From NCBI GenBank assembly GCA_033961575.1, contig CM066731.1:61781501-61845500 (forward strand): DNA of 64,000 bases. The letters run 5' to 3'. Shown one piece after another: positions 24,846 to 36,605 of the stretch. The notes under the pieces were generated by a model. The model was not told where the DNA came from, made no database searches, and was given only the letters and a program-made list of their open reading frames with translations. Origin of the DNA: Aselliscus stoliczkanus (lineage: Eukaryota; Chordata; Mammalia; Chiroptera; Hipposideridae). A program made the translations under genes and the position numbers. Every line of letters begins with the position of its first letter. Position 1 is the stretch's first letter.

Positions 24846-25294
24846 GGGCTGACTTGAGTGGCACATTGGTTAAGAGTTGGCTTGGGATGCCAGCTCTGAG
24901 CAGCAGGGCCCTGGTTTGGATCCCACATTAGGGCCAGTGACGCTACGCCCTCTGCAGCTAAGATGGTGAACAACAGCTCTACCTGGACCTGGGCTGCGGT
25001 GAGTTGCTAGCTACGGCATAGGCTGCAGTGAGGCTGCAGTGGGCTGCCGTGAAGCTACTGTGAGTGGCTTGCAGCCAGAGTGAGCTGCCAAGAGCCTCCG
25101 TGAGCAGCCGTCCTTTGGCCGGCGACTGATCTGCCTCACCCAGGAAGAGCGCAATGATAATATCAACATGGGCCAGTGAAGCGACGTCCTCCACAACTAG
25201 ACTAAAGAAAAGGACAGCAACTTGTCTGTACCCTTTCACCGATTCCCCAATGCTGTTCCCTCCCCCCAGTTCTCCAATAAAACCTTTAAAAAAA
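24846..25294 (+). mobile_element. Full-length Ves-like SINE with exact TSD
   Basis: A sense SINE of about 450 bp: tRNA-like head (GGTTAAGAGTTGGCTTGGGA, then TTGGATCCCACATTAGGGCC), a segment with GCAGCTAAGATGGTGAACA, a GC-rich middle with repeated GCTGC(A/C)GTGAG units, a body with CCACAACTAGACTAAAG, and an end in CCAATAAAACCTTT plus A-run. The target-site duplication AAATCTATCACCC is at 24833-24845 and 25295-25307. It sits only about 65 bp from the preceding SINE, which is in the opposite orientation. Confidence -1.
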
Positions 25295-25307
25295 AAATCT
25301 ATCACCC

Positions 25308-26689
25308 AATTTAGGTAGATCATTGTGACTTCCATGAATTCTCATTATTGGCCCCAGGCATGCCTAGCGTGCCCAAATTACCACCTACAAAGCTGCTTCT
25401 TCCTCTTTGCAGTGATGACACAGACCAGAAATATGAATCGAATTTTTAAATTTTAGATAATTTATGCTTCCTCAATCCATTGTGATACTAAAGGAAGCTA
25501 GAATTTTCCGGATTAGGTCTCTGATCTTTAGGTTGATGAATATGGCCTTCTCTAGCTGGATCACTATTGCATCCAAGAAAAATCCTAGGCCACACAACGC
25601 CTGGTTCTGTCCCAGGATGACTGTCAGAAAGCTTGTTCTACCACCCACAGCTGAAGCTCAGAAATATAACCAGCAGGCCTCAAATCTATTGATTAGACGT
25701 CCACAGTGTGTTACTGATTGCCTGCTCCTCAATCTTTGGGCAGAGAAACACATTTCCAGCTCTCCTGCAGTCATTTGTCTTAAAACTTCTTAATATTTCG
25801 CATTTTCTTATTTTGGTTTTCAATTTCTTCGCCTCCCACTGTGAGCCTTGCCTTGTGTTATTTGACCAAGAGCCTCTATCCTCCGGCCTTTCTTCTGCCT
25901 CTTGCCCAGATATACTGCTCAGGAACTTCCTGGTGAGGAGGAGACAGTGCTTGTTCCTATTTAGGATTGTGCTGGTGTGCCCTGCGAGCCTGTGACTTCA
26001 TCCAAGTTTGCTCCTCAGGTTGTATGATCAATGAGTAGAAAAGGAATATTTTGGAATCTCAGTTCTTTTGCAGAATCATAGAGGGAGCATTGAAAACTAA
26101 ATGTATTGTGTAGTAATCATTTATTGATGCAATAAGTCATTATACTGTAAACCTTAAATGTATACAGTGCTGTATGTCAGTTATATCTCAATAAAACTGA
26201 AAGGAAATGAAAGGATAAAGAAAAATGCCTGTGTTGGGGGCCATGCTTTAGACCAGTTGAAACACAATTTTAAGGAGAGGTTGTGGCATGGGTCTATTTT
26301 GGAAGCTCCCGAAATTAATCTAATGTGTAGCCAGGGCTCAGAGCTACTCATGTAGAGTTTTCCTGCAACAGAAAATAAAACTAAACATAGAAATAAGGGT
26401 GGAAACCCAGCAAGGTTAGACAGATGACACAATGTCAAGTAAAGAAGAGCTGATGGCAGAGAGGGCAGGACTGGGAACTCATAAGGACATCATGGAGTTT
26501 TTTCACTGTCTTTTCCAGAACAGTCAATCAGATGCATCGTTGCATATGTCTAGAGTTACAGCCACAGGGTGGTGTGGTGGTGGCCCTGACCAGTGATAAA
26601 GGGGCTCTTTGGCCCTTTTAGGCTGGAAGTGGAGGAAAAGTGTGGTGTGCGCTTTGTTCAATGAACAGCAGCCATTAACTCTTAATCTA
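25308..26689. other. No gene seen; unique with a small L1 end
   Basis: A plus-strand frame of 109 codons (25464-25793) and an overlapping one of 95 codons show no motif or family resemblance. Confidence -1.
26120..26210 (+). mobile_element. L1 3' terminus fragment
   Basis: A short stretch with AAATGTATACAGTGCTGTAT and GTCAGTTATATCTCAATAAA, the typical end of an L1 3' UTR. Everything upstream of it is lost. Confidence -1.
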
Positions 26690-26850
26690 GGTTTTTCTTG
26701 CTGGTGTGCTAGGTGTATTCTTTATATATTAGTCTCCTGTAAAACAGTGACTTCTCAAAAAATGGGAACATGTCTGTCTCTGGTGCCAGACACATGGCAG
26801 GAGCTACACTTGAGCTTGTGAAACAAATGAATGAGGAAAGAAGGAATGAA
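26690..26850 (+). mobile_element. L2 3' end fragment
   Basis: AACATGTCTGTCTCTGGTGC, CAGACACATGGCAGGAGC and AACAAATGAATGAGG form the sense L2 end. Moderately weak. Confidence -1.
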
Positions 26851-28611
26851 TTGACAGCAACATCGTACCTATGGGCCAACCCTCTGTTTTGCCGAGTTTT
26901 ACTGTGGTCGTCAGTGATCTGATATCAGGGCATGTCGTGGAAATGAAGTAATCGAAATCCTGCCTTATCAGAATGAAGTCCTTCAGAAAAATTATGTCCT
27001 GACCTTTCAGAAAGTACTGCTTTCAATGGCTATCTGTAGTAGCACTCAATCCAATGTGCTGAAAATAATAATGCTGAGGAATATCAATTAATAAAAATCC
27101 CAGCTTCATTAAAGATTCCATTTTAAAACTCTAAAAAATCAGATGCTAGATGAGAAAATGTAAGAAAGACCATAAAACAACTCATGACCAAAAATATATT
27201 AGGGAGAAGGAATTTAATTACAGTGTATAAACCACTGATGGTACATTATGAAGGACTTCAGAATGGGCCAATTGACTATTCATGATTTTGGTGAAAAAGT
27301 TTATCTTCTAAATCTATGGTCTTTTAAATGATGCTGTTATCAGTAATCAATTCATTCAATTTTATATTACACTGGTATGAGACCTGTCTTAAGAAAAGAC
27401 AGAAGCAAAAGAGATTGGTCTTCAGGGCCCTGCCCCGCCAGAACCTTGGAAACTTACATGGTGTGTATTCTATACATTTTCCTATAGTGGAAGAGGAGGT
27501 GTGTGTGTAGGAGGTGAAGGAGATTGGCAAAGGGACAATGAGAGTTGAAGGAAATTTATGAGAGGAAATAAAGAATAGGAGGTCAAGCCAGAGCCACCTT
27601 GTATTAATTATGCCATTGATGAAACTGCTTAAATTCTCTCTTGATCATCTAACAAAAATCTCCTATTTAGTAAAAATTTTTTTTTAAAGATTTTATTGGG
27701 GAATCGCGGGAGAGGAACAGCGTTGGGGAGTCAGGGAAGAGGTACAGAGAAGTTGCTGTCATTTTTTTTGTTCTTCAGTCTAGTTGTGGGGGACATTGCT
27801 TCACTGGTCCATGTTGGTATTATCATGCGCTCTTCCTGGTGAGGCAGATCGCTCATGGCGGCTCTTGGCAGCTCATACCAGCTGCCAGCTGCTCACGCTG
27901 GCTGCCAGCCATTCACTGTAGCTTATGGCAGCCCACTGCAACAGGGGCTGCAGCTATGCCGTCCCGGAGACTCACAGCAGCCCAGCTCCAGGTGGAGCTG
28001 TTGTTCACCATCTTAGCCGTAAAGGGCAGTATCACTGGCCCTCATATGTGGGATCCGAACCAGCAGCCCTGCTGCTCAGAGGTGGTGTCCCTAACCAACT
28101 CGCTCCTAACCAACGCGCCACTCGGCCAGCCCCCAGTAAAAATTTTGATGAATCAAAGTCCCATTGTATGCTTCAATTTGGAGATGATTATTTCCATGGT
28201 AATAGTTCTCCTGGTGATAATAGACTTAATTGCTCCCTACTTGTCAATGCGTTCATTTTTCCACACCCCTAAAGCCCCATTTTGCAAAGCACCTTTCAAT
28301 AGACTTATTTTTCTATAACCATTCAGGTGGCTTTAATCGAGTCGATGTAATTCATTCTTCACTGGCCACTCAAGCAGGAGATACGTATTGTATGCTTCTA
28401 TGTCAGGCAAAAGAAATGGACATTGTAGATGGCCTGACCTATAGTTTCTTTCCTTGCTTAGTTACTCTCTCATTCCCAATGCTTCCAATCCTTTCGACCT
28501 TCATTTTTAAATCATGTTAAATTAGAAGCCAATGAAATTGGATATGTTTGGCACTTCTTGAGTCGTCTGAATACCATGAATGCCTGCCTGATGACTAGAG
28601 TGAGCTAGAAC
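26851..28611. other. Unique sequence around one SINE
   Basis: Apart from the SINE at 27.7-28.1 kb nothing is recognised. 28.15-28.6 kb is unique with a 96-codon chance frame. Confidence -1.
27681..28134 (-). mobile_element. Full-length Ves-like SINE with exact TSD
   Basis: A reverse-oriented SINE of about 454 bp with the same order of parts as the copies at 24.8 and 46.1 kb. The left edge reads TTTAAAGATTTTATTGGGGA and the right edge holds the tRNA-like head. The target-site duplication AGTAAAAATTTT is at 27669-27680 and 28135-28146. The 159- and 115-codon frames across this element are chance frames. Confidence -1.
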
Positions 28612-28815
28612 TTTGTGATCAGACTTGAATGCTGACACTGCTTCTTTCTTACAGCATCACTTGGGTTAGGCTACTTAACTAAGACTCAGTTTCTTCATCT
28701 GTAAAATGAGCACAATTATATCTCACAAGCTAATCATGGAAATTAATAAAATAATATATGTAAAGCATTTACCACAGTGCCTGGGGCAAGTGAAGAGCTG
28801 GATGGGTGTTAACTA
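28612..28815 (-). mobile_element. MIR SINE (antisense)
   Basis: GGCTACTTAACTAAGACTCA, GTTTCTTCATCTGTAAAATG and AAGCATTTACCACAGTGCCT are a clear antisense MIR. Confidence -1.
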
Positions 28816-28989
28816 CTAGCTCTGACACCAGATATTCCATATGAAGGTATGATAGCTACACACACATACCTCTGTAAGCCCGAAATACTTATTCGGTGAA
28901 GTTTCAACTACTTATAAATCATGTACTCTGAAAACAGGACACAAACTAATTAGTTTAATTAAATAAGATTTAGTTACGTAAGTGGAGAG

Positions 28990-29335
28990 GAAGAATGATC
29001 TAAACTGTCTAATATGGTAGCCTCTAGCTACATGTAACTTATTGAGTACTTGAATTGAGATGTGCTGTTAATGTAAAACACACACCTGATTTTGGAAACT
29101 TGGTGGAAAAGAAAAAAAGAAAATGTAAAATATCTCAATAATTTGCATTGATTAGATGTTGAACTGATAATATTTTGGATATATTGTGTTCAATGAAGTA
29201 TATTGTTATAGTTAATTTCACCTATTTCTTTATGCTCTTCAAAATCATGACTACTAGAAAATTTTAACTTGCATATGTGTGTAACATTCTATAGTGTTTC
29301 TAGTGGACAACACTCTTCTAGATAGTGCAGCCCAT
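28990..29335. mobile_element. Old non-autonomous DNA transposon, same family as 8.29 kb
   Basis: Starts ACTGTCTAATATGGTAGCCT and ends TTTCTAGTGGACAACACT. The inside has TGAATTGAGATGTGCTGTTA, AAACACACACCTGATTTTGG and GTTAATTTCACCTATTTC, parallel to the 8.29 kb copy. Strong decay; no coding sequence. Confidence -1.
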
Positions 29336-29544
29336 CATTAAAGAGAAAACAGCAGGGTGGGAAGTGACTCAGTGACTCAGTGAACATACAATCTAGTAAA
29401 GGGAGACATGAGAAAAGAGTTCACTATACCTCATATGACCTGATTCATGACACCTGGGGGCTTTGAGGTCACCTATGTCTTTTATACTCATTAGGTATGG
29501 GGTGGGGGGGAAATTGAAACAATGGCTGTCATCCTTTGAAAACC

Positions 29545-29800
29545 CACCTAGGCAACAAGGAACTTCTTTAAAAATTTTAAATTAAATTCATTAATAAGAT
29601 TATATAAGTTTGAAGTGTATAATTCTATAATACATCATCTGTGTGTTGCATTTGTGTGCTCACACCCAAAGTCTTCTTCCATCACCATATGTTTAACCCC
29701 CTTTACCTCCTTCACCCTCTCGATAGCCCCCTGCCCCTCTGGTAACCACCATACTGTTGTCTGTTTTAACAGCACCCTGTTTATCTACTGCAAAATCAGA
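29545..29800 (-). mobile_element. L1 3' UTR fragment (antisense)
   Basis: The plus strand has TTTGAAGTGTATAATTCTAT, ATACATCATCTGTGTGTTGC and CCATATGTTTAACCCCCTTT, ending near GGTAACCACCATACTG. This is the reverse complement of an old L1 3' UTR. The 106-codon frame across it is not a gene. Confidence -1.
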
Positions 29801-31809
29801 TATCAAAATACCAAAATGAATGTAAAAGAGCTCACTACTGGTTCTGCAATCTTCAGAGCCTCCTTATTCAGAGAACATATTTTTTTTGTATTTTTCATTG
29901 GTTGTTGTGTAGTACTCTGGCTAATAGAGTTTTAAAATATATTTTGGAGCATTTTGTTGAAAAAAATATAAGATGTGAAATAAGCCTGAATATAGAGAAC
30001 TTGAAGCCAGAGGGGAAAAGGCACATTTTAAAGCTTTTAGCTTTGTCAAGAAATAGGTCTTTTGACTTTCAGATAGACAGCTTCTGAGCCTGCTAAGAAA
30101 AGGAAACAGGATTTCAACTAGCCTAGCAGAACTTTATTTTCCTTTTCACATATGCCCAATTTGAATTCGCTGTTCTGTCTTCTAGTTTAAGAGCATGTTT
30201 TCATTGTATTTTCAGTGTCAACTAATGGGCGCTCTTCAAATACCCTTTCCACAACAGCTGAAAACACAAAACATCTTATACCTTCAGTTTGGGAAATAAA
30301 AGACAGGATGGAAGTAAGGATGGAAAGAAGGGCAGGACCTTTATGGAGTTTCTTCTGTGTACCAGGCACTGTGCTAAGCATCATCATGTTTAATTGAGCT
30401 AGATGGGCTAGAACTCTCCAGAAAGTAATTTAAGGTATGGAACTAGAAGCATCCTGTTTATCCCAGGACAACAGGGACAGGATGGTACACCCAGGACCCT
30501 GTATCCATCCGTAATCTAGACAGAGACCATTTAGCATGTATCCTAAGGTTCCTCTATGCCCAGTTTGCATGTCTGACTCATCGAATGGCCTGAAGTCCCT
30601 GATATACCACGGGGAGCGAGATCTGTCTTCAGTGTGGAGTGTGGCCCATTTGCTCTGCTGAGATGAGTTCACCTGCCTTTTGATGAGGATGCAGTGCAGG
30701 CTTTTGAGGCCTACTCATCTTTTCCTTCTGAATTTGTATCGCTTTTGATCACTGCTAGATTTTCGCTTCTGTGGCTTTCCTGCCACAAATCCCTAACAGA
30801 ACACAGAGAAGCTGTGACACTTTCCGTACGCATCTGATTTTTGAAGACCGGTGGAGTTTGGTGTGAGAAAAAGAAAGTACATTTGCTGGCACATTTCTCT
30901 TTGCTCTGAGCAGAGGCCTAGAGAGAAACCTTGTTAGGAGAACACCAACCATGCTCAAGGATAACCCTGCACAAACGGGCAGAAAGGGAGTTTACATAAG
31001 TTCTTTTCTCATGTTTTCAGCCATTTGAAGTTGGCTTAAATAGGACAAATGAAAGGGAATAACCTTCTTTTGTCCATAGGATATAGTGCTTTGAAAATCT
31101 GGGGAAGAGGATGGCCCTTCATTCATTGAAATAGGGGTGCAGTGAATAAATAATTACATTATGATCCACAATCTATTTCCATTTGTGCATAAAATGCCAT
31201 GTTCTTTGAAAATGGATTTTGTGCTGTACATGAACCCATTGTTTTCGTACTCTGAAAACCATAATTCATACCAGAAAATTACCCGTGTGCATCATAACTA
31301 TGCCAACCACGTTAAATCCTGGTTTTTAAAAATCCCACACACCCCTTCTCTTCAGGTGAATGCTATCTCGAAATGAAGTAATGTTTTTTGTTTTATGTTT
31401 TTTTTGCCCTGAATTATGCTACTTGATAATATTAACAAGTTTTTATCCTATCTCTTTTAGTCACTTTGATCAGTCCTGATGATCCAGTTTGGGATCTTTA
31501 CAACAAAAGGGAAAGAGGCAAGGGACCAATATTCATTCAACTTGGAATGTAGTATGGTGGTGCCACATACTGGAGCCCAAAAGTAACAATACCACTGCTT
31601 CCACGGCATAAGGACAAGCTTGGCCAAATTGGAGCGGCCATATTAGAAACTGCACACAGTTGTCTATAGAACCTAAACATAGCCTTAGACTGGAATCTTG
31701 CTAGCAGTACTCTGGGTATAAAGTAGATAGCCATAACCTTACTTGTTGTTTTCAATATGTGTCAATTGTTTGCTTGGGTCTCTGTCTTAGCTCACAATTC
31801 AGTTAAGAT
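29801..31809. other. No gene seen; mostly unique
   Basis: A MIR/L2-like scrap (ACCAGGCACTGTGCTAAGCA) at about 30360-30400. The rest, including a reverse 80-codon frame at 30430-30672, is unrecognised. Confidence -1.
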
Positions 31810-32012
31810 TTGGTAAGTGTCTTCCTCATGCCAGGTACTCACTGAACTGTACTTAGACGTCATCTCATTTCATCCTTGCAGAAGTCTGGGAGCTGATTCC
31901 TCTTGCTTGACCAACAAAGAAACTGCTGTTTAGAGAAGTTAAGTGACTTGACCAAAGGAAATGAAAGTTAAGACTCCAATCCAGGTTGGCTGACCCCAAG
32001 TCCAAGGCCAGG
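31810..32012 (+). mobile_element. MIR SINE
   Basis: CATGCCAGGTACTCACTGAA, AGAAACTGCTGTTTAGAGAA, AGTTAAGTGACTTGACC and CTCCAATCCAGGTTGGCTGA in MIR order. Confidence -1.
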
Positions 32013-33165
32013 CTTGTTGGCCCTCTAATAGGCCAAGAGCCTATGCTGAAGGGACAGAGATAGGAATACCCTAGACTGCAGGAGCAAAAAGCAAACGATG
32101 CCAGGCTTTTCTGTAAACTCATCTGATTAGAAATTAGATGTGTGTTTGTGATCTCCATGGGATGTAACTGAGTCACAGCACGAAGACCCTAATCAGAACC
32201 ACACCAGTATTATCCGTGTCTAACCTGCGATGATGCCTCATCCTAGAGCCCATCTCCTAGCTAAGAACCATGTCTCATGGAGGCAGGGCTCCACCCCCGA
32301 GACTCTGGGTTTCCTATACAGGGTTTGTACTCCAGACCTCTGCCCCTCGCCATTTTACAGGCTCCTTGTCATAGACCACATGCCCGTGGTTGGAATATAT
32401 CCCAGCCGAAGGCGCTTCAGGTTGCTCCTGGACTCTTCATAGGAGCAGCTACAGGATGGCACTAGTGCACTCTGTGTCCTCAAGGGCATTGTAGTGTTTG
32501 TTATACGTATCACAATGTTAATTCTGTCTCAGCGAGGGCTGGTCACAAGGCTGTCACCTTCTTCTACAGCTGAAGGCAGCCCACGAGGAAGCATCATACA
32601 GTTCATTTTGCTTCACGTGGCTCATCTCCTGGTGATGTCAGAACTCCTGGGCTTCTCTTTCAAAGTCGCTTATGGGCGGCCATCTTCACCTGGAGCTTCA
32701 GAGGGGGCCTGTTCTATATACTGTCAGCTAAACTGCCTGGACGTTTCAAAACGGAACCAAATTATGCTCGATTGCTCCCAGTTGCCAGCCTTAAGCGCTC
32801 ATTAACTGAGCCCCACCTACTGGAAGCAAAAACTCCAAGTGGAAACATCAGCAGTTCTCCTGCATTTATCAGTTTAGATCCTGATCCATCACCAATGTCA
32901 CTTTCTTGATTAGTAAGTGACAGATGGCAGCGATGAGTCTTTCCAACTATTGACATTGGTATTCTGTACCCAGCCTAGTTCAGTTGGTATGTTAGGCCAC
33001 CTATCACTAAAATGTCAGGTATTGTTATCTTTTTCTCTTCATCAGCTTTCTCATTCATGTCGACAGCAGAATTTTTCACCTTTATTTTAAAACACGGATG
33101 AATGGTCTACCAGGTTGAGTTAGGGAGTATTTTTAAGGTGTGAATCAATTGTATTCAATTGACTG
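32013..33165. other. No gene seen; GC-richer unique block
   Basis: 32.2-32.85 kb is GC-richer, with overlapping frames of 62-103 codons in several phases. It may be an old LTR but no family is recognised. Confidence -1.
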
Positions 33166-33169
33166 TGAA

Positions 33170-33312
33170 TCAATCAACTATTTTTCTAGATATATAGGTT
33201 TAAAATAATATGATACAGATATATCAGAAATCCTTTATATATTCAAGTAGTATAATATATTCAAATATCATATATATTAAATACAATATATATATACACA
33301 TTAATATTGCTA
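33170..33312. repeat. AT-rich low-complexity tract
   Basis: Dense TATATA/AATATA motifs with several short imperfect palindromes, about 100 bp upstream of the mariner MITE. Confidence -1.
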
Positions 33313-33414
33313 TTAGATTATACATTATTTACTGTGTTTGAATTTTTTGCTGATATGTAGTGCTCAGTAGTTTATAACCCATACATTATGAGAAGTCTAA
33401 TTAAGAGATATATA

Positions 33415-33626
33415 CAGAGGGTGCCAAAAATATGTGTACACATTTTAAGATAGGAAAAAAACTGTATTAAAATTGTAATTCTCAGTGTATACTGATAACA
33501 AAAGATGAATACAAGTTACGTTTGACTTATGCAATTATAAGAGGTGTTCAAAGTGGTTACCATCAGCGTAATTGTAATACAGGTTTTTTTTGTACTGTAA
33601 TACAGTACATTTTTTGGCACCCTCTG
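33415..33626. mobile_element. Tc1/mariner miniature element with TA duplication
   Basis: Terminal inverted repeats CAGAGGGTGCCAAAAA and TTTTTTGGCACCCTCTG border a 212 bp element flanked by TA on both sides (33413-33414 and 33627-33628). The interior lacks a transposase frame and looks like the 5' region of a mariner joined directly to its 3' end by internal deletion. The 81-codon frame starting at 33522 runs out of the element and is not a gene. Confidence -1.
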
Positions 33627-34049
33627 TATTTTCCTGAAGTCCTTGTTTCTTTTGTGGAATATAGTGAGAGTCCCTTAGGACTGAACTCTTTCAAGGAACT
33701 GAAGAATTGGTTCATAAATCTTCCAGCATCTCGTTGGTTGCATGATGAAAGTCAGAAAGATATTTAGACATGGGTTATACTTCTCCAAAAAATTAGTTTT
33801 AAAAGTAATTCTTGAGCTCTCCAATTGGCACTCTCATCTTGTTTTGGTTAATAGCCTCATTCCCCAGTGAACTCCATTTGACCAGGGGATTCAGAGTCAG
33901 GCAAGATCCCCATCCTTTGGCACATCTAGTGAAAAGCCAAACGGCAAGTCCAAGTGAGTTCCAAATTTTAATTAATCACTCTATTTTTTACACTGAGAGT
34001 GGTTGTCATAAAGGCTGTCATTAATAAACCTGGTTCTACCTTATAAAAA

Positions 34050-34560
34050 AGCAATTCTGCATTCAGCCTTAAAAAGGAAGGAATTTCTGACACATGCTAC
34101 AACATGAATATTGAGGATATTATGCAAAGTGAAATAAGCCAGACCCAAAAGGACAAATATTGTGTGATTCCATTCCATGCATATGAAGTACCTTGAGTAG
34201 GCAAACTCATAAAGACAGAAAGTAGAATGGTGGCTACCAAGGGCTGGGGAGCAAGAGGAATGGCAGTGGCTATGTTTATGGGGACAGAGTTCCAGCTGGG
34301 GATGGTGAAAAAGTTCTGGAGGTGGGTGGTGGTGATGGTTACACAGCTGTGTGAATGTACTTAATGCCACTGAACTGTCTGCTAAAAAATGGTGGAAAAG
34401 GTAAATTTTATGTTACATATATTTTACCACAATTTTTTTTTTTTTTGAGGGCAGTGTCACTGGCCCTCATATGTGGGACCCAAACCGGGCCGTTGGCTTC
34501 CCTAGCCAGCACTTAACCACCATGCCACTCGGCTGGCCCTTACCACAATTTTTTAAAAAG
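34050..34560 (+). mobile_element. L1MB-type 3' end, interrupted by a SINE
   Basis: Recognised by ACATGCTACAACATGAATAT, TATGCAAAGTGAAATAAGCC and AAAAGTTCTGGAGGTGG, ending GTTACATATATTTTACCACA. It matches in order the longer copy at 57.5-58.1 kb. The SINE at 34434-34539 splits its last bases. Confidence -1.
34434..34539 (-). mobile_element. Short head-only Ves-like SINE inserted in an L1 3' end
   Basis: About 106 bp, reverse orientation: a T-run, then GAGGGCAGTGTCACTGGCCC and a tRNA-like head ending GGCTGGCCC. The target-site duplication is about TTACCACAATTTTTT, at 34424 onward and again at 34540-34554. It interrupts the terminal TATTTTACCACAAT of the L1 3' end, so it post-dates that L1. Confidence -1.
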
Positions 34561-36344
34561 TTCATTCTGACTTGATTCCCTTGTACCTTGAGAATGTGGT
34601 TCTCCAAGTCCTGAGGGAGTTGTAAACAAGGGGAGAGAATTTAAGGCTGGGACCAAACATACATTTAATAATCCATGGTTTGGGAGATAAACCTTTTCTT
34701 ACTTTTTAGAGATTAGTGCAAGAATTGGGAAAATCGCCCCTTTTTCTATTCACCATGACAACTCCCAATAATTCCTGTCGGAGGTTCTGCAATTCTGAGA
34801 AAGATCACAGAGCCACAAAATATTATAGCAATACATTTTTACAAGAAAGCATTTTTTTTTTCTATTGAAATCTCCTAAGGAAGGTTATAATGATTCTAGT
34901 TCTTGGCCAAAGTTCCAGAATAAAAGGAGGTGAAGCAACCTCAAAGTCACAAGTCAATAAATGGAAGAGCTAAAAATGGAACTGAGGGGTTTCTGGCTCT
35001 CATCCTGTGTTTCCTCATTGAACACGCTCACCCCCTTTTCTTCAGCAATAAGGTTGGCAGGTCATGTGAGGGGCTGGCAGCCTGAAGAGAATCATCCATG
35101 TCTTAAAACAGCTTCCAAGTTCTAAAACCCTGTGGTAACAAAGCAAACTCTTTTACAGATGCTGACTGCATTCCAGCCCGGCACTAACTACTAAAGGGGA
35201 GAAACTTGAGGAAATCATCCTTTGAAAAGCCATGTTCTTGTTTCTGGATGAAGTCCTCCTATTTGGATACTTAATTATTTGGATCCTTTTTAACACTATG
35301 TTTTGTCTTTCTTAAAAGTAGCATCCATGAAGTTTGCTAAAATTGTCTCTGTACCGAAGCAATTAATAGAAATTTAAAAGTCAATTCAGTATCAACATCT
35401 TACTCTTCAACATGCTTTAAAAAAAGCACCTACATTTATTATAGTTCTTCGAATACTTACCCAAAGGCATAGTCAATGAAATTTCAATGAAATTCTACAT
35501 TTCAATGAAAAAGCAAGGGCACAGTGCTGTCACAGATAAACAAAGCTCAAAGTTAGTTCAAACAGTGCAAACAGATTTTATTTGCTTAACTGCTGACAGT
35601 AGGGAACAGAAAGAACTCCATTCGGAATTGTGCAGAGGGACCAGGCATTTGAAAGATAATGAAGGAGTAGGGAGGGGAAGAAACCAGGGTTCAAGTACTG
35701 TAGAGTCAAAGTTGGGGTTCTGTTTCCAGGGACCAAGGCCATATCCTTCCCTGATGATTACATGTTAAAGGGATGGCGTTCAGGTCCTGGACACTTTTGA
35801 GTTGTGGAAGAGACATTTGCATCATAAAGGAACAGGAGATGGAGTCACAGTAAGTCCTTTTTAGGAAATGCTGTAAGGAAAGGAGGTCAAGGCCCTATAT
35901 TCAGGTGTGGGCTGGGAGAAATAGTACATGCATTTAACAACGTTGAGCTTTTCCAGACAGGAGCTCAAAAGGGAGCTGGGTTGTCCCAGGCACACCACCA
36001 TAGGCTGCTGGAAGCTATACTGAGGTTTGGTCAATTGTCTCAGTGCAGGAAATTTGAATGGAGTGTTTGTGTGGAGGTTTTGCAGTTGTCAGCATTCATG
36101 ATGCTGTGTCTCTTTACAAAAAAAATGTTATGTCTCCATAGAAAACAATAATAGTATCTGATTCGAAGATGGCAACCAAAATCTTGAGTTTTAAAAATTC
36201 TTCATTTAATTTAATGACTTATGTACCATTGAATGTAATCACTATTAAATATTAACATGCAAGAACCATGATGCATTATTGATCATTTAATAATATTTAG
36301 ATATTTCTTGGCATAGAACTTAAGTGCTTCTTTAAAAATTTAAA
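34561..36344. other. No gene seen
   Basis: Unique sequence with a weak MIR scrap near 34900-35000. A short reiterated ATTTCAATGAAA motif occurs three times at about 35480-35512. Confidence -1.
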
Positions 36345-36600
36345 ACATTTTTTTCAATTATAGTTGACATACAATATTATATCAGTTTCAGGTATACAAC
36401 ATAGTGATTAGACTTTCCTATAACTTACAGAGTGATCACCCTGGTAAGTCTAGTCCCCACCTAGCACCATACACAGTTATTATACTATTATTGACTATAT
36501 TCTCTGTGCTGTACTTTATATCCCTGTGATTGGTTTTATAACTGGAAGTTTATCCCTTCCCTTTCTTCACCCATCCCCTCCAGCCCTCCTCCTATCTGGT
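36345..36600 (-). mobile_element. L1 3' end, 3' part of a twin-primed insertion
   Basis: Read on the reverse strand this is a laurasiatherian-type L1 3' UTR ending in TGTATGTCAACTATAATTGA followed by an A-rich tail (the T-rich left edge). It stops abruptly near 36600, where L1 sequence from further upstream continues in the opposite orientation. Confidence -1.
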
Positions 36601-36605
36601 GACCT

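Noticed and set aside
27839..28318. Plus-strand 159-codon frame
   Set aside because: Antisense of a Ves-like SINE plus flanking unique sequence.
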